Positions 1-11,076 of a DNA stretch of 64,000 nt are shown here, in pieces (position 1 is the stretch's first letter; the number at the start of each line of letters is the position of its first letter). The notes beneath the pieces are model-generated. The model did not search any database and was not told the origin of the DNA. It was given only the letters and a program-made list of their open reading frames with translations. Made by a program: the position numbers and the translations under genes. Source of the DNA: Aegilops tauschii subsp. strangulata. Lineage: Eukaryota > Streptophyta > Magnoliopsida > Poales > Poaceae. The stretch is from the NCBI RefSeq assembly GCF_002575655.3, contig NC_053035.3:499750601-499814600 (forward strand), in the 5' to 3' direction.

Positions 1-189
1 CTTGACGGGTATTTCAAGTTGCTCGTCCGTCCAAGGTTCCCCCAACCCCGAAGAACCAAGTCCTTGAATGGTCTGGCCAGTTCAATGTCTCTGGTTTGAC
101 CCCTTTAGCAAGCAGGTCATTCTCAGTCTTGTCCCACAACGGCCGTGCTTTGAGGTAGCCACTTGACCCCGTGCGATGGTGATGCTCCT

Positions 190-358
190 TCTTTGCAGCA
201 TTCTTCTCCTCTTTTTTTCTTCTTCTTCCTCTTCTTATTTTTTTCTCCTCTTCTTCCCTCTCCTCTTCTTCTCCTTCTTCTTCTTTTTTTCCTTTTTCCT
301 CTCCTTCTTTTTCTTCTTCTTCCTCTTTTCTTCTTGTTCCTTATTTTCCTTTTTCCTA
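190..358. repeat. Polypyrimidine (T/C-rich) low-complexity tract
   Basis: About 170 bases made almost only of T and C on the plus strand (TTC, TCC and TTT runs). ORFs that cross it give meaningless Phe/Leu/Ser or Lys/Glu strings and are not genes. It lies inside the CACTA element. Confidence 0.85.
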
Positions 359-599
359 TCCACTAACCTAAAATCTGCTAACCTAAAATGCACTAACAGT
401 ACAACTAACCTAAAATGCACGAATCTAGAATCGCTATCTACTAACAACCTAAATAAAAAAATTAATACATATATAAAAAAAACATATATGAACAAGAAAA
501 ATGCTATGAACATTATATCCATACATACATAGCCACATCCATACATACCTATATCCACATACATATATACATTATATATATGAACAAAAAATCATCACA

Positions 600-1000
600 T
601 AAAAATTCATCATACAGAGAGCCGGAGCGGCGGCGGCTCACAGCGGGGGCGGCCGGCGAGGGCGACGGCGGGGGCGGCGAGGGCACGGCGACGGCGACGA
701 TGAGAGCTGGCCAGGGCAGGGGCGCGGCCGGCCGGCGCGCTCGAGGGCGGGGCAGGGGTGGGGGCAGGGGCGCCCGGGCTCGGCGATGACAAGGCACGGG
801 CGATGGCAGGGGCTCGGCCGGCCGACGCGCTCGGTGGTGGGGCAGGGGCAGGGGCGCGCGGGCTCGGGGACGACATCGCTGACGGCGGCGGCGATGACGA
901 GGCATGGGCGACGGCAGGGGCGGCAGACGACGTCGGGGCAGCCTGGCGGCGTCGATGTCGTCGGCGTCGTCAGGGGCAACTGCGAGGTGAGATTGAAAAT
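600..1000. other. GC- and CpG-rich segment of the CACTA element
   Basis: A sharp switch from AT-rich DNA to GGCGGCG/GGGGCAGGGGC-type sequence, with loose internal repeats around the strings GGGGCAGGGG and CGGCCGGC. Open frames exist on both strands but are compositional (Arg/Gly/Ala/Pro only) and match no family I know. It may be a promoter or first-exon region of a second CACTA gene; I cannot show that. Confidence 0.4.
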
Positions 1001-1029
1001 TTTCACAAGTGTTTGCTTATATACACAGA

Positions 1030-1270
1030 GCATTGGTCCTGGTTCTTTGCACCAACCGGGACGAATGCCCCCCTTTGGTCCCGGTTCGTGCCACCAACCG
1101 GGACCAAAGGTCTCTTTTCAGCAGCCCAAAGGGCGGGAAGCAGAGACCTTTGGTCCCGGTTTGTGGCACGAACCGATACCAAAGGTGGCTGTTCGTACCG
1201 GTTTGTGCCACCAACCGGGACCAAAGATGGGCATTGGTCCTGGTTGGTGCCACCAACCGGGACGAAAAAG
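1030..1270. repeat. CACTA subterminal inverted-repeat cluster (inner or left side)
   Basis: Repeated units of the form GGTCCCGGTT - short spacer - AACCGGGACC occur here at least four times in alternating orientation (for example 1077-1108 and 1153-1184). The same units occur at 7222-7495 beside the true terminus. Such arrays in CACTA elements bind the element's own protein; here I see only the repeats. Confidence 0.75.
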
Positions 1271-1499
1271 TGGCACAGCGGTGGCGTGGTGGGAGTTTAC
1301 TCCCACCTTGCTAGCTGAGAGAGCTCAGCACCTGTTTATAATAAGCTGCGTTGCGGCAGCGGTGCTGAGCTCCTCTCTAATTTGCAGGCAGTACTTGCCT
1401 ACCATTGTCACTGCCATGTTGGGCCTATTGGGCCTGCATCCTGGCCCATGTACAGATGGATTTCTAGTCGTATGCAGGCCGTGTGGCCCAGTAGGCGGC

Positions 1500-2149
1500 A
1501 TTTTTTTTATTTTTTCCAGTATTTTTTTTGTTTTTTGCATTATTTATTTTCTTTTGTTTTTTTTTGCTTTATTTTTTAATTCTTTTTGCCGTTAGGTCAC
1601 AAAAATTATAAACTTTCTGTTAGTGCCATTAGTTTTCAAATTTGACTAGTTTAAATTTGATTTTTTTTAAAATTTGTGTGAATCACTAGTTTGTGAATAA
1701 GTTTAATATAAAAATAGATTTTTGAGTGATTCTTTTTCCTGCTATTTAATATTAATGTGCTTTATCATTATATTCAATTTGGTAATTTTTAGGTTATATT
1801 AAATATCTTTTTTAATCAAAAACAGATTTTGTTATTTTAGTTTGCTATTAAAGTTTCTAACAAAAAAATTCTTTATGAAAATTCTTTTTGCTATTAATGT
1901 TTTGAACAGAAAATACTTTGATAATTTTAGTTGCATAAATTTTATATAATTTTAGTTTCAAAAATAGTAGAGGTCTATAAAAGCTTTTTAGTTGATTCCT
2001 TTTGCTATTAGAGTTTTATAAAAGCTTTTTAGTCGATTCTTTTTGCAATTGAAGAATGTTATAGTTTTGTTTTAGTTGATCATAACATAATATTTTAATT
2101 GATTATTTTTAGTTCATTTTTTTGCTATTAGTTCATTCTTTGAGCTAAT
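1500..2149. other. AT-rich non-coding stretch of the CACTA element
   Basis: T-rich sequence with frequent stops on both strands and recurrent short strings (TTTTTGCTATTA, AAAAGCTTTTTAGT). No gene, RNA or defined repeat is supported here. Confidence 0.5.
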
Positions 2150-2685
2150 GACCCTGAAATTGAAAAGCACTACAAATGAACTCTGAAAACGTTGAAAGTT
2201 GGCATGGTATCATCATTTCACCCACATAGCATGTGCTAAAAGTTGAGAGGGTTACGGCAAAAACTAGATGCATTCATGTACAAAATGGACAATCTTTTTT
2301 GAAGTATCAGGGTTTCGGATGAAAACTCATATGTTACAAAGGGATTACATTTTTTTGAACTTATTTCAACTCCAGACTTTTTGTGTGTTCAAAATGCACA
2401 GTTCAAGCCACATCATCAATTTTCAACCCTTTCTGACTTCATTTGCTATTTTTCATGCATTTACTGATTTTTTCCGGCTATATGACCCTAAAATTGAAAA
2501 GCACTACAAATGAACTCCGAAAAGGTTGAAAGTTGGCATGGTATCATCATTTCACCCACATAGCATGTGCTAAAAAGTTGAGAGGGTTACAGCAAAAACT
2601 GGATTCACTTCATGTAAAAGATGGACAATCTCTTTCGAAGTATCAGGGTTCCGGACGAAAACTCATCTGTTACAAAAGGCATTTC
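2150..2685. repeat. Pair of ~200-bp direct repeats, 334 bp apart
   Basis: Copy 1 (about 2150-2347) and copy 2 (about 2484-2685) both begin GACCCT(G/A)AAATTGAAAAG and run through AAAGTTGGCATGGTATCATC to GTTACAAA(A)GG with few differences. The pair lies just beyond the 3' end of the tnp2 frame and is probably duplicated untranslated DNA of the element. Confidence 0.8.
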
Positions 2686-2755
2686 ATTTCTTCATGTAAC
2701 TACAGTGATATTCTAGAGCAAATGCATTATCATAATAGTTGTGGAGAGAAAGTCT

Positions 2756-5700
2756 TCACTTTTTCTTCGCTTGTGTCCTTTGCTTATTGCGCCGTAACCA
2801 TGGATAATCTTCATCGTTTAACAAGGTGCTTGGGTCAGCCTTGATTTTGAAGGGAGGAATTTTATGTAACTTTTCATAATCTTGAGACATGTCTGTCTTG
2901 CCCTCCAATCCCACGATGTCTCTTTTTCCTGAAAGAACTATGTGGCGCTTTGGCTCATCGTATGATGTATTTGCTTCCTTATCTTTTCTTTTTCTCGGTT
3001 TTGTAGACATGTCCTTCATATAGAAAACCTGCGCCACATCATTGTCTAGGATGAATGGTTCGTCTGTGTACCCAAGATTGTTCAGATCCACTATTGTCAT
3101 TCCATACTATGGGTCTACCTGTAGCCTGCCTCCTGACAGATTGACCCATTTGCACTCAACCAAAGGGACCATAAAATCATGTCCGTAGTCAAGTTCCCAA
3201 ATGTCCACTATGTAACCATAATATGTGTCATTTCCCCTCTTGGTTGCTGCATCAAAGCGGACACCGCTGTTTTGGTTGGTGCTCTTTCGATCTTGGGCGA
3301 TCGTGTAAAATGTATTCCCATTTATCTCGTATCCTTTGTAAGTCAATACGGTCGAAGATGGTCCCCTGGCCAACGAGTACAGCTCATCAGAAATAGTGTT
3401 GTCACCTCTGAGACGTGTTTCCAACCAACTGCCGAAAGTCCTGATGTGTTCACATGTAATCCAGTCGTCACACTGCTCCGGGTGTTTGGACCGCGGAATG
3501 TTCTTGTGTTCATCGACATACGCGGTCACCAAGGTAGAGTTCTGTAGAACAGTGTTGTCACCTCTGAGACGGGTTTCCAACCAACTGCCGAAAGTCCTGA
3601 TGTGTTCACATGTAATCCAGTTGTCACACTGCTCCGGGTGTTTGGAGTGCAGACTGTTCTTGTCTTCATCGACATACAGGGTCACCAAGGTAGAGATCTG
3701 TAGAACTGTGTAGTGTGCTTGAGACCAAGGATGCCCGTCCCTGCATATTATTGAGTCCCCTCCAAGCGTGCCTTTTCCAGTCAGTCACCCCTCATACCGC
3801 GATTGAGGCAGACCAATCTTCTTAAGGCCAGGAATGAAGTCAACACAAAACCCAATGACATCCTCTGTTTGATGGCCCATGGAGATGCTTCCTTCTGGCC
3901 TAGCGCTGTTACAGACATATTTCATGAGGACTCCCAGGAACCTCTCAAAGGGGAACATATTGTGTAGAAATACAGGGCCCAGAATGACAATCTCGTCGAC
4001 TAGATGAACTAGGACGTGCGTCATGATATTGAAGAAGGACGGTGGGAACACCAGCTCGAAACTGACAAGACATTGTGCCATATCACTCCTTAACCTTGGT
4101 AGGATTTCTGGATCGATCACCTTCTGAGAGATTGCATTGAGGAATGCACATAGCTTCACAATGGCTAATCGAACATTTTCTGGTAGAAGCCCCCTCAATG
4201 CAACCGGAAGCAGTTGCGTCATAATCGCGTGGCACTCATGAGACTTTAGGTTCTGGAACTTTTTCTCTGGCATATTTATTATTCCCTTTATATTCGACGA
4301 GAAGCCAGACGGGACCTTCATACTGAGCAGGCATTCAAAGAAGATTTCCTTCTCTTCTTTGTTAAGAGCGTAGCTGGCAGGACCTTCATACTGCTTTGGA
4401 GGCATGCCGTCTTTTTCGTGCAAACGTTGCAGGTCCTCCCGTGCCTTCGGTGTATCTTTTGTCTTCCCATACATGCCCAAGAAGCCTAGCAGGTTCACGC
4501 AAAGGTTCTTCATCACGTGCATCACGTCGATTGAAGAGCGGACCTCTAGGTCTTTCCAGTAGGGTAGGTCCCAAAATATAGATTTCTTCTTCCACATGGG
4601 TGTGCGTCCCTCAGCGTCATTCAGAACAGATAGTCCACCGGGACCCTTTCCAAAGATTACTTTTAAATCATTGACCATAGCAAGTACGTGATCACCGGTA
4701 CGCATGGCAGGCTTCTTCCAGTGATCTGCCTCACCTTTGAAAGCTTGCCTTTCTTTCGACATTGATGGTTGGTCGGAAGAAATCGACGATGCCACAGGTA
4801 CATATTCTTCCTGCATTTGTCCAGGTATATACTTTCGCTGTCATCTAAACAGTGCGTGCATGCGTGGTATCCCTTGTTTGTCTGTCCTGAAAGGTTATTG
4901 AGAGCAGGCCAATCATTGATGGTTACAAACAGCAACACATGCAGGTCAAATTCCTCCTGTTTGTGCTCATCCCACACACGTACACCGTTTCCATTCCACA
5001 GTTGTAGAATTTCTTCAACTAATGGCCTTAGGTACACATCAATGTCGTTGCCGGGTTGGTTAGGGCCTTGGATGAGAACTGGCATCATAATGAACTTCCG
5101 CTTCATGCACATCATGGAAGGAAGGTTATACATACATAGAGTCACGGGCCAGGTGTTGTGATTGCTGCTCTGCTCCCCAAAAGGATTAATGCCATCCGCG
5201 CTTAAACCAAACCATACGTTCCTTGTGTCACCTACAAACTCCTCCCAGTACTTTATCTCGATTTTTCTCCACTGCGACCCGTCGGCGGGTGCTCTCAACT
5301 TTCCGTCTTTCTTACGGTCCTCTCTGTGACATCGCATCAACTTGGCATGCTCTTTGTTTCTGAACAGGCGTTTCAACCGTGGTATTATAGGAGCATACCA
5401 CATCACCTTGGCAGGAACCCTCTTCCTAGGGCGCTCGCCGTCAACATCACCAGAGTCATCTCGTCTGATCTTATACCGCAATGCACCGCATACCGGGCAT
5501 GCGTTCAAATCCTTGTACGCACCGCGGTAGAGGATGCAGTCATTACGGCATGCATGTATCTTCTGCACCTCCAATCCTAGAGGGCATACGACCTTCTTTG
5601 TTGCGTACGTACTGTCGAGCAATTCGTTATCCTTTGGAAGCTTCTTCTTCAATATTTTCAGTAGCTTCTCAAATCCTTTGTCAGGCACACCATTCTCTGC

Positions 5701-6211
5701 CTTCCACTGCAGCATCTAGTACGGTACCAAGCTTTGTGTTGCCATCTTCGCAATTGGGGTACAACCCTTTTTTGTGATCCTCTAACATGCGATCGAACTT
5801 CAGCTTCTCCTTTTCACTTTCGCACTGTCTCTTTGCATCAACAATGACCAAGCGGAGATCATCATCGGGCACATCGTCTGGTTCCTTTTGATCTTCAGCT
5901 TCCCCCGTTGCAGCATCACCATATTCAGGGGGCACATAGTAGTCATCATCCTCTTCTTCATCGCTGTCTTCCATCATAACCCCTATTTCTCTGTGCTTGG
6001 TCCGAACATTATAGTGTAGCATGAAACCCTTATAAAGCAGGTGGCTGTGAAGGATTTTCAGGTCAGAGTAAGACTTCGTATTCCCACATATAGGGCATGG
6101 ACAACACATAAAACCATTCTGCTTGTTTGCCTCAGCCACTTCGAGAAAATTATGTACGCCCTTAATGTAGTCAGAGGTGCGTCTGTCACCATACATCCAT
6201 TGCCGGTTCAT
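2756..6211 (-). pseudogene. tnp2-type CACTA transposase (TNPD class), broken
   Basis: The product would cut and join CACTA ends. Reading the minus strand: 6211 to about 5720 starts MNRQWMYG and has the transposase-associated Cys/His region (CCPCPICGN, HSHLLYKGF). 5715-4740 carries the Transposase_21/TNP2 core (YKDLNACPVCGALRYK, WFGLSADGINPFGEQ, TINDWPALNNLSGQ, YHACTHCLD). 4740-3785 has the DUF4218 region (KSHECHAIMTQLLP to CNSARPEGSI). 3784-2756 has the DUF4216-like C-terminus (TYYGYIVDIWELDYG). Breaks: frameshifts near 5715 (after KLGTVLD) and near 4740 (after CRKKGK), a TGA at 3785-3787 and a TAG at 3107-3109. The last two lie inside an otherwise continuous frame and look like CGA-to-TGA and CAG-to-TAG changes. 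A 52-codon internal duplication lies in the C-terminal part. The family is certain; the domain borders are approximate. Confidence 0.92.
3396..3709 (-). repeat. 156-bp in-frame tandem duplication inside tnp2
   Basis: The stretch starting GTGTTGTCACCTCTGAGACG at 3396 is repeated from 3552 to about 3709 at a spacing of exactly 156 bp. On the minus strand it encodes two consecutive 52-residue copies containing SKHPEQC, WITCEHIRTFGSWLETRL and GDNT. The copies differ at several codons. Normal tnp2 proteins have one such block. Confidence 0.9.
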
Positions 6212-7221
6212 CTGCGTGCATTATATATAATTAAGTGTGTCAAAACCATTACAGAACATCATGAATAGATAAGTGACCAAATTAATACAAATTCATCATC
6301 ACATTAAAACCAAAGTACATACATAGTTCTCATTGAACAACATATAGCTCTCCAGAACATCTAATGAAACCATACATTGAAACTATGTAAAACATTTCAA
6401 TGCAACAACAAATGCGATCATAAATTGCAACCAAGGTAACGGTTGATCCAACAGCATAATGATACCAAGCCTCGGTATGAATGTCATATTTTCTAATCTT
6501 TCTAATCTACAAGCGCATTGCATCCATCTTGATCTTGTGATCATCGACGACATCCGCAACATGCAACTCCAATATCATCTTCTCCTGCTCAATTTTTTTC
6601 AGTTTTTTCTTCAAGTAATTGTTATCTTCTTCAACTAAATTTAACCTCTCGACAATAGGGTCGGTTGGAATTTCCGGTTCAACTACCTCCTATATAAAAA
6701 AATCTATGTCAAGTTGGTCGGCATAATTGTCATAAACACTAAATGAAACAAATAGTTATAAAAGATAATATATACCACATCCGAATCATAGCCAGGATGA
6801 GGGCCGACGGAGGCGGATACTAAAACCATCGCACTATATAATAAAAAATAATAAAAGTAAGAAAATTACACAAGTATCTATCTAAATCATACAAGTAAGA
6901 ACTTTTTACTTTTAGAAAGAAGATAAGAACAAGACGCTCACCACGGTGGTGCCGGCGACGAGATCGGCACGGGCGATCGACGACGGTGAGGACGGGAACA
7001 GGACAGGACGGACCGCCAAACCTAGAAAAATCTCGAGGAAAATCAAGCTTGGGCAAGGAGTTTTGAGAGGAGAAAGCTTAACTGTGGCTCGGGCATTTGA
7101 TCGAACACCTCATGTGCATAGGAGGTGAGCTAGAGCACCACAAAGCTCTCCCCTCGCTGGCCAGAAAAAACAGAGTGGAGTGCTCTGCTCGGGGGCGAGA
7201 GGGTATATATAGGCACCTCAT
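6212..7221 (-). other. Upstream leader/promoter region of the CACTA transposase
   Basis: AT-rich on the tnp2-proximal side, with a GC-richer part at 6930-7060 that has a short minus-strand frame (6820-7056). A string resembling TATATATA on either strand lies at 7203-7209, about 1 kb upstream of the tnp2 ATG. I see no confident exon; this is probably 5' untranslated sequence of the element. Confidence 0.35.
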
Positions 7222-7508
7222 CGGTCCCGGTTCGTGGCTGGAACCGGGACCAAAGGACCCCCTTTGGTCCGGTTCCAGCCACGAACCGGGACCAATGGTT
7301 GTGGGCCAGGAGCGAGGCCCATTGGTCCCGGTTCGTGTTTGGAACCGGGACCAAAGGGTCCAGACAAACCGGGACCAATGCCCCACGAGGCCCGGCCGGC
7401 CCCCTGGCCTCACGAACCGGGACCTATGCCGCATGGGTTCCGGTTCGTGACCGAACCGGGACTTATAGGCTGGCCAGGCCTGGACCAAAGCCATGTTTTC
7501 TACTAGTG
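7222..7508. repeat. CACTA right terminus: terminal inverted repeat plus subterminal hairpin repeats
   Basis: Six or more GGTCCCGGTTCGTG/AACCGGGACC half-units in opposing pairs fill 7222-7470 (for example 7222-7254, 7265-7292, 7323-7354). They end in CCATGTTTTCTACTAGTG, the complement of a CACTA terminus, at 7508. The next three bases (ATA, 7509-7511) would be the target duplication; its partner is outside the window. Confidence 0.85.
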
Positions 7509-8156
7509 ATACCTAGTTCAATCTCGTTACCGGCAAGTCTCTTTACTCGTTCCGTAATGCATCATCCTGCAACTAACTCATTAGTCACTTTGCTTGCAAG
7601 GCTTCATATGATGTGCATTACCGAGAGGGCCCAGAGATACCTCTCCGATACTCTGAGTGACAAATCCTAACCTCGATCTATGTCAACCCAACAAACACCT
7701 TTGGAGATACCTGTAGAGCATCTTTATAATCACCCAGTTACGTTGTGACATTTGATAGCACACAAGGCATACCTCTGGTATCCGGGAGTTGCATAATCTC
7801 ATAGTCGGAGGAATATGTATTTGAAATGAAGAAATCAATAGCAATAAAACTGAACGATCATAATGCTAAGCTAACGAATGGGTCTTATCCATCACATCAT
7901 TCTCCTAATGATGTGATCCCGTTCATCAAATTACAACACATGTCTACGGCTAGGAAACTTAACCATCCTTGATTAACGAGCTACTCTAGTAGAGGCTTAC
8001 TAGGGACACAGAGTTTTGTCTATGTGTCCACACATGTATCAAGTTTCCAGTTAATACAATTCTAGCATGAATAATAAACATTTATCATGATATGAGGAAA
8101 TTCAAAATAACAACTTTATTATTGCCTCGAGGGCATATTTCCTTCACATCCGGCCC
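7509..8156 (-). repeat. Copia LTR fragment (BARE-1/WIS/Angela group), interrupted by the CACTA
   Basis: On the minus strand 8156 downward reads TGAAGGAAATATGCCCTCGAG and then follows the LTR of Copia B (44406 onward) through CCGGTAACGAGATTGAACTAGG. It stops in mid-LTR at 7509, where the CACTA is inserted. The rest of the LTR and the element body should lie left of the CACTA, outside the window. Confidence 0.85.
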
Positions 8157-8960
8157 AAATATGGGGCGGATATGGGGGCGCCCGGGCGCGCCCGGGCACG
8201 CCTGTCAAGTCGGACCCGGCCCATGCTGGCCCACCCGACCCCACATATATTCCTCCCCATCCGCTCATCGGACCAAACCCTAGCAACTGGATAACCTCTC
8301 CTTCTCCATCACCAGTCGGGCAGACTATGAGCCCCACCGGCAACGGGCGTCCACCATGGGAAGGAGAGGATAAGGGTAGCTGAGGACCGTATCGCGGCGG
8401 ATATGGCGGTGGCTGCTGCGGAGGCGGCTTACGCGGCGGCGGGGGCGGCCACAGAGGAGGAAACCACCCACGCCCGCATTGTGAAGAAGCGACAGTGGAG
8501 GTAAGGTACATGCGCGCCCTCGCCCGAGTGCAAAATCGGGCGGTCCGTGCCATGGCAAGACTGCCACCGAAGGAAGATAAGGACGACAACGAGGACAGCT
8601 CCAGCAACGAGCAAATTAAGTTAGATCCCTACTGCGTCTTCGACTGGTACTTCCGCGAGAAGGACGGCAAGAGCACCAGGAAGGGCAAGGGCAGCCATGG
8701 ATGATCTCGACCATAGCCAAACATGCCAAATTTAGTTACTCCGATGGCATGTTTGGTTAGTAGCGATGGAGTAGCCGGACGATGTGTGTGCATTGACGTA
8801 GTTGCATGAGTTTGTGTGAATTTAAGATATGATAATTGAGGTGTCCGAATGTGAAAGCGATTATTTGATAGGTGCTCGGTCCGTGCCCGATCCACGGGCA
8901 TTTGAGGGGCCGGATTTACAAAGTCCGGTAGTAGATGTTACTTGGCCAACTATGCTTATG
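8157..8960 (+). mobile_element. Degenerate PIF/Harbinger-like remnant (right end)
   Basis: Begins in mid-sequence at the Copia insertion. It contains a GC-rich stretch, a broken ORF (8329-8704), a short AT-rich tail and, at about 8905-8945, GGGGCCGGATTTACAAAGTCCGG followed by a decayed TAGTAGATGTTAC. That tail resembles Harbinger ends of the GAGCATCTACARCCGG type. No target duplication can be shown because the left end is absent. Confidence 0.4.
8329..8704 (+). pseudogene. Transposon-associated ORF remnant, function unknown
   Basis: Starts MSPTGNGRPPWEGED, then stays readable only by changing frame: an Ala-rich stretch ending in RIVKKRQWR, then a shift near 8500 into YMRALARVQNRAVRAMARL and DDNEDSSSNEQIKLDPYC, ending in GKGSHG at 8704. 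The C-terminal part (8495-8704) is open. The acidic SSSNEQ patch followed by a basic GKGSHG end suggests a small nucleic-acid-associated protein. I do not recognise a named domain. The position just before a Harbinger-like end suggests an element-encoded accessory ORF, which is inference. Confidence 0.35.
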
Positions 8961-11050
8961 CGAACTAGTAGTCTAGAACCTGATTACAACTTGCACTACT
9001 AGGACACGCACGTGTTGTAGTACTACTACTAATCAAGCCTAATTACTACCGAACTTTGATGACCTACCTAGTACTACTACTGGCGCCACACGTACTAGTC
9101 ACCAAACAAGACGCTAGTCACGTACTTAGACAATATTATTCTCAACAATCTCTCCCCTAATCTTGACGCTCTGTCTTTCATTCTTCTCCAATCTAGAATC
9201 GTTGATGATTCACCCCTTGTTGACTCATCCACTCACACAATGACAAGTAAAATTGTTGGCTTGGTTGTTCGCAACAATCTCCTCGAATTTTGACTTGGCG
9301 AATTTACAGATCAATTCAAATATGTTTTGGATTACCCAGTCTCGCTAGAAACCTTGTGGAATACATCACCCAGTAAACTTCACCATCCATCCTAGCGAAA
9401 TACATACCGGCTCCTTATGGGTCACACCACCCCGTGCGCTACACCATGCACTACAGCCTCATGTGGAGACATGATTGTAAGTGTTTTTGGTGAATGAGTA
9501 ATACAAGTATTTCACCCAAAAAAAAAACAATCTCGTTCCCCCTCACAACAAAGGAAAAAAAAGAAGCGTGTTTCGTATACCGACCAGTTTTAATTCTAGT
9601 CCTTAATTCACTTGTCTTCCTCTTCGAAACCAGACACCCCTTTAATTCTTTCATCTAACTTCCATATAGGAGTATGTACGCATGTGCCACCTCCAACTCC
9701 ATCTCATCGACAGGCGATCCAACCGGCTTTCATCCATCGCTGCCTCCTCCACACACAGATCACTCTCCTAGGAGCATGGTTAGTAGATAAATCACAAGTT
9801 CACGAGTAGATACGCAGTCCTCGAAGCGAAAGTAGAGTTGGAGTGATATGTCGATCAGCCTTGTCCTCATCCTCTTCCTTCGTCACTCGATCAGATCTCT
9901 TGATCGACGGTTCATCTGAGCCGTACAAGTGCACCGCCTGTAAGGTATCCAAACGTGCAGGGAAGAACATCGAGGGTCGAATCGCAACAATGGAACTAAT
10001 GAAAATTGCATATTTCCATGTAAAATTAGAATTGCATTCTACAAAAATTAAAAAAATGAAAGACAATGTGAAAACATATGTGAATTAATATCAATACAAG
10101 GACAGACCCTTCATCTAATATCTAGTGCATTACAATTCTTTCCTTCTACTCCCGTGACCTTGGTGATAGGCAACGGCTGATACCTACTCCCCTGCACGAG
10201 TAAAGTTTACATTTCCCTCCGCCTGTTGCTCCGACAAAGGTGGGGTTGAGGGCCCCAGGTCTTCGGTTGGGTGATATTGGCCAATGGAGGCGAGACGTTG
10301 CCAACAACATGGAATAAGGTCTTCCCGTCTCGTCATGTTTCCGACTGTGCTCCTTCGTGTCGTTCAGAGACATGAGGAAGATGGTGTGTCACAAGATTTT
10401 ATTTTCCAGTCTGGTTTATTTTTCTACGGGTTTGTCTTTGTCGTGCTATCTTGTGCAGCAAACAACGTAAGCATGCATCTTGATCTTTCGGATTCAGTTC
10501 TGAGCGAGGAAGGTTGGCCAACCTAAACCTCGTCTGGGAGCTTGTGAGATTCGTGTTCCCCCATATGTCTGTTTGGTCGGCATTTTGCAGGTCTTCTATG
10601 ACGTTTTGTTCTGCAAGGTGGTGATTTGCTACTTAGATCACTCCCGTCTGCGTCTTCTAATCTACGTCGGCGACTTCCCAGCCACTGCTTATACAAACAC
10701 CTAGATTTCAACAAGTTTGTGCGGCTGATACCAAGGCCGAGAGGTCGCAATGAGCTTTGCTCATGGCACGCCGCCTATGGATGTTGATGAAACAAGACTT
10801 CGGAACTCCCACGGACTTAGATTTAATTTTCAATGTATGTAAGAATGTTTTTGTATGGGTCCGTGATATTTACTATTTAGCTTTTGGCCATTCCCAAAAA
10901 AGAATATAATGCACCGCAGACAACAATATTATTATTTCTCTCAATAATTATAACATATACTTTTTGTCGTGGCTCACGACTTTGCTAATCTCATTTTCCT
11001 CAAAGATATTCAATACAACAGGTGGATCGAACTGATGGTCTCACTCCCGA
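8961..11050. other. Intergenic, no supported gene
   Basis: Mixed-composition DNA with only short chance ORFs. 9000-9080 has CTAGTACTACTACT-like short repeats. 10150-10910 resembles the tail of a decayed retroelement (it ends in GGCCATTCCCAAAAAAGAA), but no protein frame is long enough to assign a family. Confidence 0.4.
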
Positions 11051-11076
11051 AGTGGACTAATTAAGCGCCATGTTTA

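Larger units (their letters stand above)
1..7508 (-). mobile_element. CACTA (En/Spm-type) DNA transposon, right part; left end outside window
   Basis: The right terminus at 7508 reads, on the minus strand, CACTAGTAGAAAACATGG, a CACTA terminal inverted repeat. Next to it are clustered GGTCCCGGTT/AACCGGGACC subterminal repeats (7222-7495), with a similar cluster at 1030-1270. Between them is a minus-strand tnp2-type transposase (2756-6211). No matching CACTA terminus is visible between 1 and 1030, so the element runs off the left edge. It lies inside a Copia LTR, whose sequence resumes at 7509. The transposase is broken, so this copy cannot be autonomous. Confidence 0.9.

Noticed and set aside
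176..564. Phe/Leu-rich and Lys/Glu-rich ORFs at 176-564
   Set aside because: Products of the polypyrimidine tract read on either strand.
9843..10088. Short plus-strand ORF in the 8961-11050 spacer
   Set aside because: Chance ORF with no motif, overlapped by an equally long antisense frame.
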